Made by a program: the position numbers and the translations under genes. A stretch of 64,000 nt of DNA from Brevibacterium renqingii (lineage in GTDB: Bacteria > Actinomycetota > Actinomycetes > Actinomycetales > Brevibacteriaceae): positions 1-64,000 of the forward strand of contig NZ_JADBHF010000002.1 in the NCBI RefSeq assembly GCF_017808105.1, given 5' to 3'. Positions within the stretch are counted from its first letter, which is position 1. Every line of letters begins with the position of its first letter. Shown here in pieces: positions 49,275 through 57,356 of the stretch. A model generated the notes under the pieces. The model was not told the DNA's origin, searched no databases, and was given only the letters and a program-made list of their open reading frames with translations.

Positions 49275-51209
49275 ATGCGCATCTCGATGATCTCGGAACA
49301 TGCCAGCCCCCTGGCGCCGCTGGGCAGCGTCGATGCCGGCGGACAGAACGTCCACGTCGACAAGCTCGCCGCAGAGCTCACCGCCCGCGGTCACGACGTG
49401 ACGGTCTTCACCCGTCGCGACTCACCCGACCCCGCTGATGTCGTCGTCATGGACTCCGGCACCCGTGTCGTCCACATCTCCACCGGCGAGGACAGCCACG
49501 TTCCCAAGGACGAGCTCCTCGACCACATGCCGTCCCTCGGCCGGGGAATCGCCGAATACTGGCACAGCTATGCCGAGGCCCGACCCGATGTCGTCCATTC
49601 CCACTTCTGGATGTCGGCACTGGCCGGCCGGGCCGCCTTGGAGGCCGCTCACCTGCCGGACGTGCCGCTCGTGCACACCTATCATGCGCTGGGCACGGTC
49701 AAGCGCCGCTATCAGGGCAGTGCCGACACCAGCCCCGGCGGCCGCATCCGCCTCGAGCGCACGATCGGCGAGGACGCGGCGCGGATCATCTCCACCTGTG
49801 AGGACGAGAAGGGCGAACTGGCGAGGATGGGCATCGACACGAGCAAGGTCGATGTCGTCCCGTGCGGCGTCGACCTCGGCGAGTTCACGCCCGGCGACGG
49901 TCCCACCGACCCGCCGCGGATAGTGTGTCTCGGTCGCCTCGTGCCCCGCAAGGGCATCGACCTCGTCATCCGGGGACTTGCGAAGCTGCATCGCGCCGGC
50001 CGGACCGATGTCGTCCTCGACGTCATCGGCGGCAGCGCCGACGGCGGCGAATTCGCCGCCGATCCCGAAGTCAGGCGCCTGCGGGACCTCGCCGCCGAAC
50101 TCGGCGTCGAGGAGCACGTCCGCCTCCGCGGGCACATGGACCGCTCGGACATCCCAGCCGCGGTCCGCGGCGCCTCCATCGTCGCCTGCACCCCCTGGTA
50201 CGAGCCTTTCGGCATCGTCCCGCTCGAGGCGATGGCCTGTGGGGTTCCGGTCATCGCGGCCGCGGTGGGCGGACTGCAGAACACCGTGGTCGACGGCACC
50301 ACCGGACTGCTCATCCCGCCCGGCGATTCGGGGGCCTTCGCCGCGGCCGCCGAGCGCGTGCTCTCCTCCCCGGACTTCGCCCGCTCCCTCGGTGCGGCCG
50401 GCATCGAACGCGCGCGGCAGGGCTACACCTGGGCCCGCGTCGCCGAGGCGACCGAGGCCAGCTACGAACAGGCCCGCGGTGAGCAGGAGACGGGCGGCGA
50501 CGAACTCTTCGCCTCCCGCCGCCGCTCGACGGCGCCCGCCGGCAGCGACGTCCTCGAAGCGCAGCTGTCCGGAGTGGAATGCGCCGTGGACTCCCTGCGC
50601 GAACAGCTGCCGACGATGCGGCGGTGGAGCGAAGCGCTCGCGCAGACGCTGGCCGCCGGCGGGACCCTCTTCTGTGCCGGCAACGGCGGCTCCGCCGCCG
50701 AAGCGCAGCATCTCAGCGCCGAGCTCGTCGGCCGATTCTCCGGCGAGCGCCCGGCATACTCGTCCATCGCGCTGAGCACGGACTCCTCGGCGGTGACCGC
50801 GATCAGCAATGACTACGGATTCGACAGCGTGTTCTCACGCCAGATCGAAGCGCATGCCAAACCGGGCGACATCCTCATCCTGCTGAGCACGAGCGGTCGC
50901 AGCCCGAACCTCGTCCGTGCAGCCGAGGCGGCGAACCGCATCGGCGCGACGACCTGGGCGCTGACCGGCCCCGGGACGAGTCCGCTGACGCAGGTCTGCG
51001 ACTCCTCGGTGAGGATCGACGCAGCCGCACCCCATGTGCAGGAGGCCCACCTCATGGCCGTCCACTGCCTGTGCGCGGCATTCGACGACAACGTCGGCAG
51101 ACTCGCCGCGGCGCTGCCGGAGCCGGCGGCGGGCGTCACTCCCGCTCGGCCCGCGAGTCCACCGCTCACCGGCCTGCGCCCGACGGCCGCAGTCGGCGCC
51201 CGACTCTGA
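49275..51209 (+). CDS. Fusion of GT4 glycosyltransferase and GmhA-like phosphoheptose isomerase
   Basis: 644 residues. Residues 1-405 are a complete GT4 retaining glycosyltransferase: GSVDAGGQNVHVDKLAAEL at the start, VVHSHFWMSALAG, RIVCLGRLVPRKGIDLVIRG and PWYEPFGIVPLEAMACGVPV. After a linker (about 405-435), a SIS-domain isomerase has FCAGNGGSAAEAQHLSAELV (about 466-485), ALSTDSSAVTAISNDYGFDS and STSGRSPN, the pattern of GmhA, which isomerises sedoheptulose-7-phosphate to heptose-7-phosphate. Both halves look intact. A frame break was excluded by the continuous open frame. This links heptose entry and sugar transfer in one chain. AAGGAG precedes ATG 49275. Confidence 0.88.
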   Translation: MRISMISEHASPLAPLGSVDAGGQNVHVDKLAAELTARGHDVTVFTRRDSPDPADVVVMDSGTRVVHISTGEDSHVPKDELLDHMPSLGRGIAEYWHSYAEARPDVVHSHFWMSALAGRAALEAAHLPDVPLVHTYHALGTVKRRYQGSADTSPGGRIRLERTIGEDAARIISTCEDEKGELARMGIDTSKVDVVPCGVDLGEFTPGDGPTDPPRIVCLGRLVPRKGIDLVIRGLAKLHRAGRTDVVLDVIGGSADGGEFAADPEVRRLRDLAAELGVEEHVRLRGHMDRSDIPAAVRGASIVACTPWYEPFGIVPLEAMACGVPVIAAAVGGLQNTVVDGTTGLLIPPGDSGAFAAAAERVLSSPDFARSLGAAGIERARQGYTWARVAEATEASYEQARGEQETGGDELFASRRRSTAPAGSDVLEAQLSGVECAVDSLREQLPTMRRWSEALAQTLAAGGTLFCAGNGGSAAEAQHLSAELVGRFSGERPAYSSIALSTDSSAVTAISNDYGFDSVFSRQIEAHAKPGDILILLSTSGRSPNLVRAAEAANRIGATTWALTGPGTSPLTQVCDSSVRIDAAAPHVQEAHLMAVHCLCAAFDDNVGRLAAALPEPAAGVTPARPASPPLTGLRPTAAVGARL

Positions 51210-51222
51210 GAGAGGACGCACC

Positions 51223-52623
51223 ATGAAGATCACAGTTGTCGGGGACACCCTCCTCGACGCAGACGTCCACGGCAGCGCCCGACGGCTGCTGCCGGACAAT
51301 CCGGTCCCCGTCGTCGATGTCGACCACACCGATCATCGCCCCGGCGGGGCCGGCCTGGCGACCCTGCTGCTGGCCGCGGCCGGGCACGAGGTCACCCTCG
51401 TGACGGTGCTCGGCAACGACGAGAACGCCGAGCGCATCGAGGCCGCACTGCCCTCGGTCGACGTCGTCGCCGCCCGCCTCGACGCCCCGACTCCCGTCAA
51501 ACGACGGCTGTTGGCCGAAGGGCAGCTCGTCACCCGCATGGACGAGAACTGCTCTGAGGCCGGAGTCGAGGTCACCGAGGAGATGCTCGCGTGCGTCCGC
51601 AGCGCCGAGGCCGTGCTCGTGTCCGACTACGGTCGGCACCTGAGCGAGGACACCCGGCTCCGTGCCGCGCTCGAAGAGACGGCGGCGAAGGCTCCCGTCG
51701 TCTGGGATCCGCACCCGGCGGGCGGCCCGCCCGTTGCGGGTGCTGCGGCAGTGACCCCGAACTTCGCGGAGGCGCTGACGTTGACCGAGAATCCCAACGG
51801 ATCGGAGGCGAGCGTGCCCGAAGCTCACACTGCGGCCGAGACGCTCCTCGAGCGGTGGCAGTCACAGGCGGTCGTCGTCACCCTCGGCGCCAGAGGCGCG
51901 CTCACGCTCGAAGCCGGTGCCGGTGCGCGCTTCTCTCCCACGCTGGGCCCCACCACCGGCGACGCGTGCGGGGCCGGTGACTGCTTCGCAGGCTGTCTCA
52001 CAGCCGGGCTGGCGGCCGGCACCGATCTCATGGACGCCGTCGACCGCGCCATCGCGGAGACGGGTGAGTTCATCGTCCGCGGAGGCGTCGATGCACTCAC
52101 TCGAGCCCAGGAGTCCGAGGCCGTCCTGCTCGGGACTCACGAGGAGCCGGGCACCGCGAGCCCGGCCGTGCAGCGAGCGCGGGCCGTGCGGGCCCGCGGA
52201 GGCACCGTCGTCGCGACCGGCGGCTGCTTCGACCTCCTGCACGCCGGCCACGTCCGGGCGCTGAGTGCGGCGCGGAGGATGGGCGACACGCTCATCGTCC
52301 TGCTCAACTCCGATGAGTCCGTCCGCCGGCTCAAGGGCGCCGAGCGCCCGATCGTCGGCTCGGGCGAACGCGCCGAGCTGCTGCGCGCCCTCGACTGCGT
52401 CGACGACGTCCTCGTCTTCGAAGAGGACACCCCCGTGTCCGCCCTCGAGCAGATCCGGCCCGATATCTGGGTCAAGAGCGATGACTACCGGCATGCCGAC
52501 CTCGAAGAGGCGGAGGTCCTCACCCGCTGGGAGGGGCGCATCGTCACCGTGCCCTTCGTCCCCATGCATTCGACCTCCAACCTCGCCGGCGCGCTGCGCC
52601 GACTCGACTCTTCGGCGGTGTGA
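51223..52623 (+). CDS. hldE: HldE-like bifunctional heptose-7-P kinase / heptose-1-P nucleotidyltransferase
   Basis: 466 residues, matching E. coli HldE (477). The PfkB-type kinase domain (about 1-305) opens ITVVGDTLLDADVHGSARRL, has GGAGLATLLLAAAGHE, and the catalytic GACGAGDCFAG-type loop with GAGD at 250-253. The C-terminal nucleotidyltransferase (about 330-466) has GGCFDLLHAGHVRAL with an intact HxGH (340-343) and SDDYRHADL near the end. Together they phosphorylate heptose-7-phosphate at C1 and, after GmhB, add AMP to give ADP-D-heptose. GAGAGAGGA precedes the ATG, 13 bases after the GT4-GmhA stop. Confidence 0.87.
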   Translation: MKITVVGDTLLDADVHGSARRLLPDNPVPVVDVDHTDHRPGGAGLATLLLAAAGHEVTLVTVLGNDENAERIEAALPSVDVVAARLDAPTPVKRRLLAEGQLVTRMDENCSEAGVEVTEEMLACVRSAEAVLVSDYGRHLSEDTRLRAALEETAAKAPVVWDPHPAGGPPVAGAAAVTPNFAEALTLTENPNGSEASVPEAHTAAETLLERWQSQAVVVTLGARGALTLEAGAGARFSPTLGPTTGDACGAGDCFAGCLTAGLAAGTDLMDAVDRAIAETGEFIVRGGVDALTRAQESEAVLLGTHEEPGTASPAVQRARAVRARGGTVVATGGCFDLLHAGHVRALSAARRMGDTLIVLLNSDESVRRLKGAERPIVGSGERAELLRALDCVDDVLVFEEDTPVSALEQIRPDIWVKSDDYRHADLEEAEVLTRWEGRIVTVPFVPMHSTSNLAGALRRLDSSAV

Positions 52624-52682
52624 GCGCAGCTCCTCACCGTCGTCGCACGCTCGCAGACTCACTGCAGAAAGGAATCCCACCC

Positions 52683-53372
52683 ATGAATCTCGAGAACAGC
52701 AGGATCGTCGTCACCGGAGGCGGCTCCGGCCTGGGAGCCGCCTGCACCGAGGCCATCGCCGAGGCGGGGGGCGAGCCGATCGTCTTCGACCTCGCCCCCG
52801 TCGCAGGCAGCCACCGCAGCGTGAGCGTCGACGTCACCGACCGACAGTCGGTGGAGAGCGCCGTCGCCGAGGTGGCCGAAGCCGGCGGCGGGATCGACGG
52901 AGTCGTCACGGCCGCCGGGATCGACATTCCCGGTGACCTCGACGAAGTCGACCCGGACCAGTGGGAGAAGGTCATCGGCGTCAATCTGCTCGGAACCGTG
53001 TCGACGGTCCGTGCCCTGCTGCCCCACCTCGAGGCCAACCGCGGCCGCGTGGTCACGGTGTGCTCGACGCTGGGGCTGCGCGGAGCGGGCGGAGCGACCG
53101 CCTATGCCGCCTCGAAGTTCGGCGTCCGCGGCTTCAGCCAGGCTCTGGCCGCGGAGATGGTCGGCCGGGTCGGGGTCACGAACCTCATCCCCGGCGGAAT
53201 GAACACGAACTTCTTCGAGGGGCGGGACGAACGCTTCGCGCCCGGCGACCGGAGCCGTCTCAACGATCCCCGCGACGTCGCCCGCACCGTCGTCTTCGCA
53301 CTCACCCAGCCGCCGCGGGTCGAGATCCGCGAAGTCCTCGTCGCCCACGAGGGTGAGGACTCATGGCCGTGA
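52683..53372 (+). CDS. Short-chain dehydrogenase/reductase in the heptose locus
   Basis: 229 residues, classical SDR. RIVVTGGGSGLGAACTEAI is the cofactor loop, CSTLGLRGAGGATAYAASKF holds the Ser-Tyr-Lys triad, and NLIPGGMNTNFFEG the substrate loop. It is too short for the extended SDR epimerase HldD and lacks its pattern, so it should not be called the heptose epimerase. It may reduce or oxidise a sugar intermediate. AAAGGAATCC precedes the ATG. It converges on GT9 copy 3, with 8 bases between stops. Confidence 0.85.
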   Translation: MNLENSRIVVTGGGSGLGAACTEAIAEAGGEPIVFDLAPVAGSHRSVSVDVTDRQSVESAVAEVAEAGGGIDGVVTAAGIDIPGDLDEVDPDQWEKVIGVNLLGTVSTVRALLPHLEANRGRVVTVCSTLGLRGAGGATAYAASKFGVRGFSQALAAEMVGRVGVTNLIPGGMNTNFFEGRDERFAPGDRSRLNDPRDVARTVVFALTQPPRVEIREVLVAHEGEDSWP

Positions 53373-53380
53373 TCTCGTTC

Positions 53381-54454
53381 TCAGTGTCCTGCGGCGAGCG
53401 CACGGATCTCGTCGTACACGCTCTCCGGGGCCACCTCGGCGACAAGGGAGGGATCATGCGTGCAGCGTTCGGCCGTCCAGCCGACCTGGGTCACATCGAC
53501 CCCGCAGACCGTGCACCGGGTCACCCAGGACATGAGAACCCGGTGCCGGCGGCGGCTCAGCGGGGCGGCGTTGAGCGCGTTGCCCACCCAGTAGATGCCC
53601 ACGGTCTTGGCCCCGGCGGCCGCCGCCAGGTGCCGGGGACCGCTGTCGTTGCCGACGACCACCTCGGCGCAGGTGAAGGCTCCGAGCAGTTCGGCGAGGC
53701 TGAGGCGACCGGCATGCGAGTCCACCCTGTCGCCGAGTTCGGGGGCGAGCCCGGCGCGTGCGGCATCGACGATGACCTGGGCGTCCTCGACGTCCTCGAC
53801 AGCACCGACGAGAGCGACGCGCCAGCCGTCCTCCACGGCGGCGACGGTCAGCTGGGCGAAATGCTCGACCGGCCAGCGCCGGCGGGGATCGGTGGCGCCA
53901 GGGTGGACGATGAGGAGGGGCTGCGGTCCCGTCCCGATGATCCGCTCGGCGGCAGCGGTCTCCGCCGCCTCGACGGCGATGACGGGTTCGATCCGAGCAG
54001 TGCTCGCCCCGGCCAGGCCGACGACTTCGAGGGCCCGCAGCATCTCATGCTGGTAGTACACGTACGGCAGTGTGCGCTCGAGGTCGGGCGCATCGGGAGT
54101 CTTCGTCCCGATGGTGTGCTCCGCCCCGAGACGCAGGAGGAACGGGTTCGAGTTCTTGCCGCCGCCGTGCAGCTGCACGGCGAGGCCGAAGCCGCGTGCG
54201 CGCATCTGCGCGAAGAACGCCTCCTGTTCCTCGGACCCGTCGAGCAGCGGCTCGGCCACGCAGACCTCGGAGATCGGACCCGAACGACCGTCCAGCAGAC
54301 GGCGGTGGAGTTCGCTGCCGATGAGGGTGATCGAGGCATGCGGATAGGCGGCCTGCAGAGCCGTGAGCGCCGGGTAGGCGAACATCAGATCGCCGAGTCC
54401 CCCGCCGCGGACGACCGCGACCCGCTCGACATCCGGAAACACATCCTCGACCAT
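53381..54454 (-). CDS. Glycosyltransferase family 9 (heptosyltransferase-like), copy 3
   Basis: 357 residues from ATG 54454, preceded by GGAG 8 bases upstream; ATGs further up (54484, 54493) are alternatives. RVAVVRGGGLGDLMFAYPAL is the GT9 start. LLIVHPGATDPRRRWPVEHF and VVVGNDSGPRHLAAAAGAKT form the donor site. The C-terminal part has CTVCGVDV and other cysteines. It is transcribed against the surrounding genes. With copies 1 and 2 it makes three GT9 enzymes in 9 kb, enough for several heptose-like residues. Confidence 0.87.
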   Translation of the reverse strand: MVEDVFPDVERVAVVRGGGLGDLMFAYPALTALQAAYPHASITLIGSELHRRLLDGRSGPISEVCVAEPLLDGSEEQEAFFAQMRARGFGLAVQLHGGGKNSNPFLLRLGAEHTIGTKTPDAPDLERTLPYVYYQHEMLRALEVVGLAGASTARIEPVIAVEAAETAAAERIIGTGPQPLLIVHPGATDPRRRWPVEHFAQLTVAAVEDGWRVALVGAVEDVEDAQVIVDAARAGLAPELGDRVDSHAGRLSLAELLGAFTCAEVVVGNDSGPRHLAAAAGAKTVGIYWVGNALNAAPLSRRRHRVLMSWVTRCTVCGVDVTQVGWTAERCTHDPSLVAEVAPESVYDEIRALAAGH

Positions 54455-54516
54455 CGCCGCCACTCCGTTTCCATCACATTCCATTCGCACCACTCACACA
54501 GCGCTAGGAGGATCTC

Positions 54517-55917
54517 ATGCCTGACGTGACGACCATCGACACCGACATCGTCTCGACGATCACTATACAGAACCCCGCCGACGGTTCGACTGTCGGCGAG
54601 GTCGACTGCGATACGCCCAGCGCCGTCGAAGCAGCGGTCGCGGAAGCGGCCGCAGCCCAGGCGGACTGGGAGGCCCTCGGCGCCGAGGAGCGCGCCCGAC
54701 TGCTCTGCCTCATCGCCGACGCTCTCGCCGAGGCCGCGGACGAACTGGCCGAGCTCAACCGGCAGGAGACGGGCAAGACCCTCGAGGACTCCCACGGCGG
54801 CATCGAGGCGGCGATCGGCACCGTCCGCCAGTACGCCGAGCTCGGCCCGGTCCACCGCGGCCACAGTCTGCGCGGCGACCGCCTCGCGGCGGACTACACG
54901 CGGCACCGGGCCCACGGCGTCGCCGCGATCATCACCCCGTGGAACGACCCTGTGGCGATCGCGATGGGGCTCATCTCAGCGGCGCTGATCAGCGGGAACA
55001 CTGTGGTCCACAAGCCGAGCGAACGGTGTCCCCACCTCGGCCTGCGGCTCGGGCAGATCTGCGAGGAGGTGCTCCCGGACGGCGTGATGAGCACCGTCAG
55101 CGGCGGCCAGAGTGTCGGCCGCGTCCTCGTCGGAAACGAGGAGGTCTCCCTCTGCGCCCATGTCGGTTCGAGCAGCGCCGGCCTCGACATCCACCTGCGC
55201 GGCGCAGCCCATGGGGCACATGTCATCCGGGAGAACGGAGGCAACGATCCGCTCATCGTCGACTCCGGGGTCGACCCGCAGTGGGCGGCCCAGCAGGCGG
55301 CACTGGGGTCCTTCGCCAACGCCGGGCAGATCTGCACGTCCGTGGAGCGGATCTTCGTCCATCGCGACATCTCCGAGGACTTCGTCTCGGCCCTCGTCGC
55401 AGAAGCCGAACGGGTCAACGGCGAACATGCCCCGCAGCCCCTCGTCGACCGCAACCATCGCCGCACCGTCCACTCCCTCGTCAGCGAATCCGTCAACGCG
55501 GGAGCTCAAGCTCTCACCGGCGGACAGGTCCCGGACGGGCCGGGTGCCCACTACCCGGCGACGGTCCTCCTCGGATGCCGACCGGGCATGCCCGTGATCG
55601 ACCAGGAGGTGTTCGGACCGGTGGCCCCGGTGTGCATCGCCGAGGACTTCGAGGAGGCGCTCGGCCTCGCGCGCTCGGGCTCCTTCGGACTCGCAGCGAC
55701 CGTCCTCACCTCCGATATGGGGCACACACTCGACGCCGTCGATCGTCTGCGCGTGGGAACGGTGAAGATCAACGAGGTGTTCGGCGGCGCACCAGGCGGC
55801 TCGGCCGAACCGCGCGGGGAGAGCGGCTCCGGCTTCGGCTTCGGTCCCGAACTCCTCGACGAGATGTCCACGACCTCGGTCGTCCACATCGCTCCGGCAG
55901 GAGGGCAGCGACGATGA
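54517..55917 (+). CDS. Aldehyde dehydrogenase family protein
   Basis: 466 residues. The nucleophile is Cys in FANAGQICTSVERIF. The general-base region reads IRENGGNDPLIVD instead of the usual LELGGK; the Glu is kept. AAIITPWNDPVAIAMGLISA and NTVVHKPSERCPHLGL match the cofactor site, and VIDQEVFGPVAPV the C-terminal EIFGPV motif. It oxidises an aldehyde with NAD(P). Its location between heptose-locus genes, ATGA-coupled to the second HldE-like gene, suggests a sugar-derived aldehyde, but that is inference. AGGAGGA precedes ATG 54517. Confidence 0.87.
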   Translation: MPDVTTIDTDIVSTITIQNPADGSTVGEVDCDTPSAVEAAVAEAAAAQADWEALGAEERARLLCLIADALAEAADELAELNRQETGKTLEDSHGGIEAAIGTVRQYAELGPVHRGHSLRGDRLAADYTRHRAHGVAAIITPWNDPVAIAMGLISAALISGNTVVHKPSERCPHLGLRLGQICEEVLPDGVMSTVSGGQSVGRVLVGNEEVSLCAHVGSSSAGLDIHLRGAAHGAHVIRENGGNDPLIVDSGVDPQWAAQQAALGSFANAGQICTSVERIFVHRDISEDFVSALVAEAERVNGEHAPQPLVDRNHRRTVHSLVSESVNAGAQALTGGQVPDGPGAHYPATVLLGCRPGMPVIDQEVFGPVAPVCIAEDFEEALGLARSGSFGLAATVLTSDMGHTLDAVDRLRVGTVKINEVFGGAPGGSAEPRGESGSGFGFGPELLDEMSTTSVVHIAPAGGQRR

Positions 55918-57356
55918 GAAACGAACAGCCCCTGATCACTCCGGACGGCAGTCGAGCGCCCGAACCGGCACGGACGGATTCGGCGGCTCCGGGTCCGCCG
56001 GCACTCGGCCGCGAGGAGGTCCAGGCCATCGTCTCCGCCGCGCCGACGGTCACCGTCATCGGCGACATCATGCTCGACTGCTGGCTCCACGGACGCTCCT
56101 CGCGTCTGGCCCGCGAGGCTCCCGTCGCCGTCGTCGAACAGGGCAGCGAGGTCCTCTCCCCGGGCGGGGCGGCGAACACGGCGATGAATCTCGCCGCGCT
56201 GGGCGCCCGTGTCAGAATGGTCGGCGTCATCGGTGGCGACGAGTCCGGCAGGACCGTCAAGGACCTCCTCGTCGATGCCGATGTCGATGTCAGCGGAGTC
56301 CTCACCTCCGAGCAGGTCGCGACGACGAAGAAGACCCGCATCGTCGTCGACGATCACATCCTCCTCCGACTCGACTGCCTCGATGACAAAGACAGCGCCG
56401 AGGGCGTGAGCGAACCCTGGCTGGAGGAGCTGTGCTCGCGGGCTCGCCATGCCCTCGACGGAAGCGCGGCGCTCGTCATCGCCGACTACGGCGGGGCCAT
56501 CCACTCCGCGCAGCTGCCGGAGCGGCTGGCCCGCGAAGCGCGTCCTGCCCTCACCGTCGTCGATGCGCACGAACCCGAGCAGTGGAAGCTGTTGCGTCCG
56601 GACGTCGTCACGCCCAATGCTGACGAGGCCGAACGCCTCGTCGATGCGTCGTTCCGCGATGATCCCCGCCGGGTGGAGCTCGCCCAGCGCTTCGCCCCGG
56701 CGGTGCGCGAGGCAACGAACGCCGAGGCCGCGGTGATCACCCTCGACCGGGACGGCTCCGTGTCCGTCGACGGCACCGATGACGCGCACCTGACCACGGC
56801 GCATCCGGTGCCCGAACGCCAGGCCAGCGGGGCCGGGGACACCTTCGTGGCGGGCCTGACCATGGCGCTGGTCGCCGGTCTGCGACTGGCCCTGGCCGCC
56901 GAGTTCGCGCAGATGGCCGCCGATGTGGCCATCCGCGGGGAGGGCACCTCCCTGTGCACCGGCGACGACCTGCTGCAGCTCGTGGGCGGCCCTCGCCGCA
57001 CGGTGCTGGCCCTCGGTCATTTCGATCCGCTCAGCAGCGAGGATCGGACGTTCCTCACCTCGGCGCGCCGCCTCGGCGACTATCTCGTCGTCGCGGTCGA
57101 TCGGGACGCCGGGGAGGACGGTGCGGCGCTGCGCTCGAGGATGCAGCTGCTCAATGCCCATCCGAGCGTCGATCTCGTCGCCGAGTACGCGTTCTCCGCC
57201 TCCGAGGTCATCGAGTCGCTGCGCCCGGACGTCATCGCCTTCGACTCGAGTGGGACCGGCCCGCAGATCGCCCTGCCCCAGACCGGAGGCATCCCACTCG
57301 TCGACGTCTCAAGCACGAGGGGGCCGGACCCTCTGAGGACCGGGGAGCCCTCATGA
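55914..57356 (+). CDS. Second HldE-like protein: intact kinase, degenerate nucleotidyltransferase domain
   Basis: 480 residues. After a Pro-rich N-terminal extension (about 35 residues) the PfkB kinase domain has TVIGDIMLDCWLHGRSSRLA, LSPGGAANTAMNLAALGARV and GAGDTF with GAGD at 306-309, all expected for a heptose-phosphate-type kinase. The C-terminal domain keeps the fold (VLALGHFDPL near 368, RRLGDYLVVAVDRDAG), but the catalytic HxGH is replaced by SSED (374-377). The sister protein at 51223 has HAGH at the same place, so this domain cannot be a normal nucleotidyltransferase. It may be structural or regulatory. Coupled to the ALDH gene (ATGA, 55914-55917) and the GT2 gene (ATGA, 57353-57356). 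Confidence 0.82.
   Translation: MRNEQPLITPDGSRAPEPARTDSAAPGPPALGREEVQAIVSAAPTVTVIGDIMLDCWLHGRSSRLAREAPVAVVEQGSEVLSPGGAANTAMNLAALGARVRMVGVIGGDESGRTVKDLLVDADVDVSGVLTSEQVATTKKTRIVVDDHILLRLDCLDDKDSAEGVSEPWLEELCSRARHALDGSAALVIADYGGAIHSAQLPERLAREARPALTVVDAHEPEQWKLLRPDVVTPNADEAERLVDASFRDDPRRVELAQRFAPAVREATNAEAAVITLDRDGSVSVDGTDDAHLTTAHPVPERQASGAGDTFVAGLTMALVAGLRLALAAEFAQMAADVAIRGEGTSLCTGDDLLQLVGGPRRTVLALGHFDPLSSEDRTFLTSARRLGDYLVVAVDRDAGEDGAALRSRMQLLNAHPSVDLVAEYAFSASEVIESLRPDVIAFDSSGTGPQIALPQTGGIPLVDVSSTRGPDPLRTGEPS

Noticed and set aside
52683-53372. Assignment of the SDR as HldD epimerase
   Set aside because: Length and motifs are those of a classical SDR, not the extended epimerase family.
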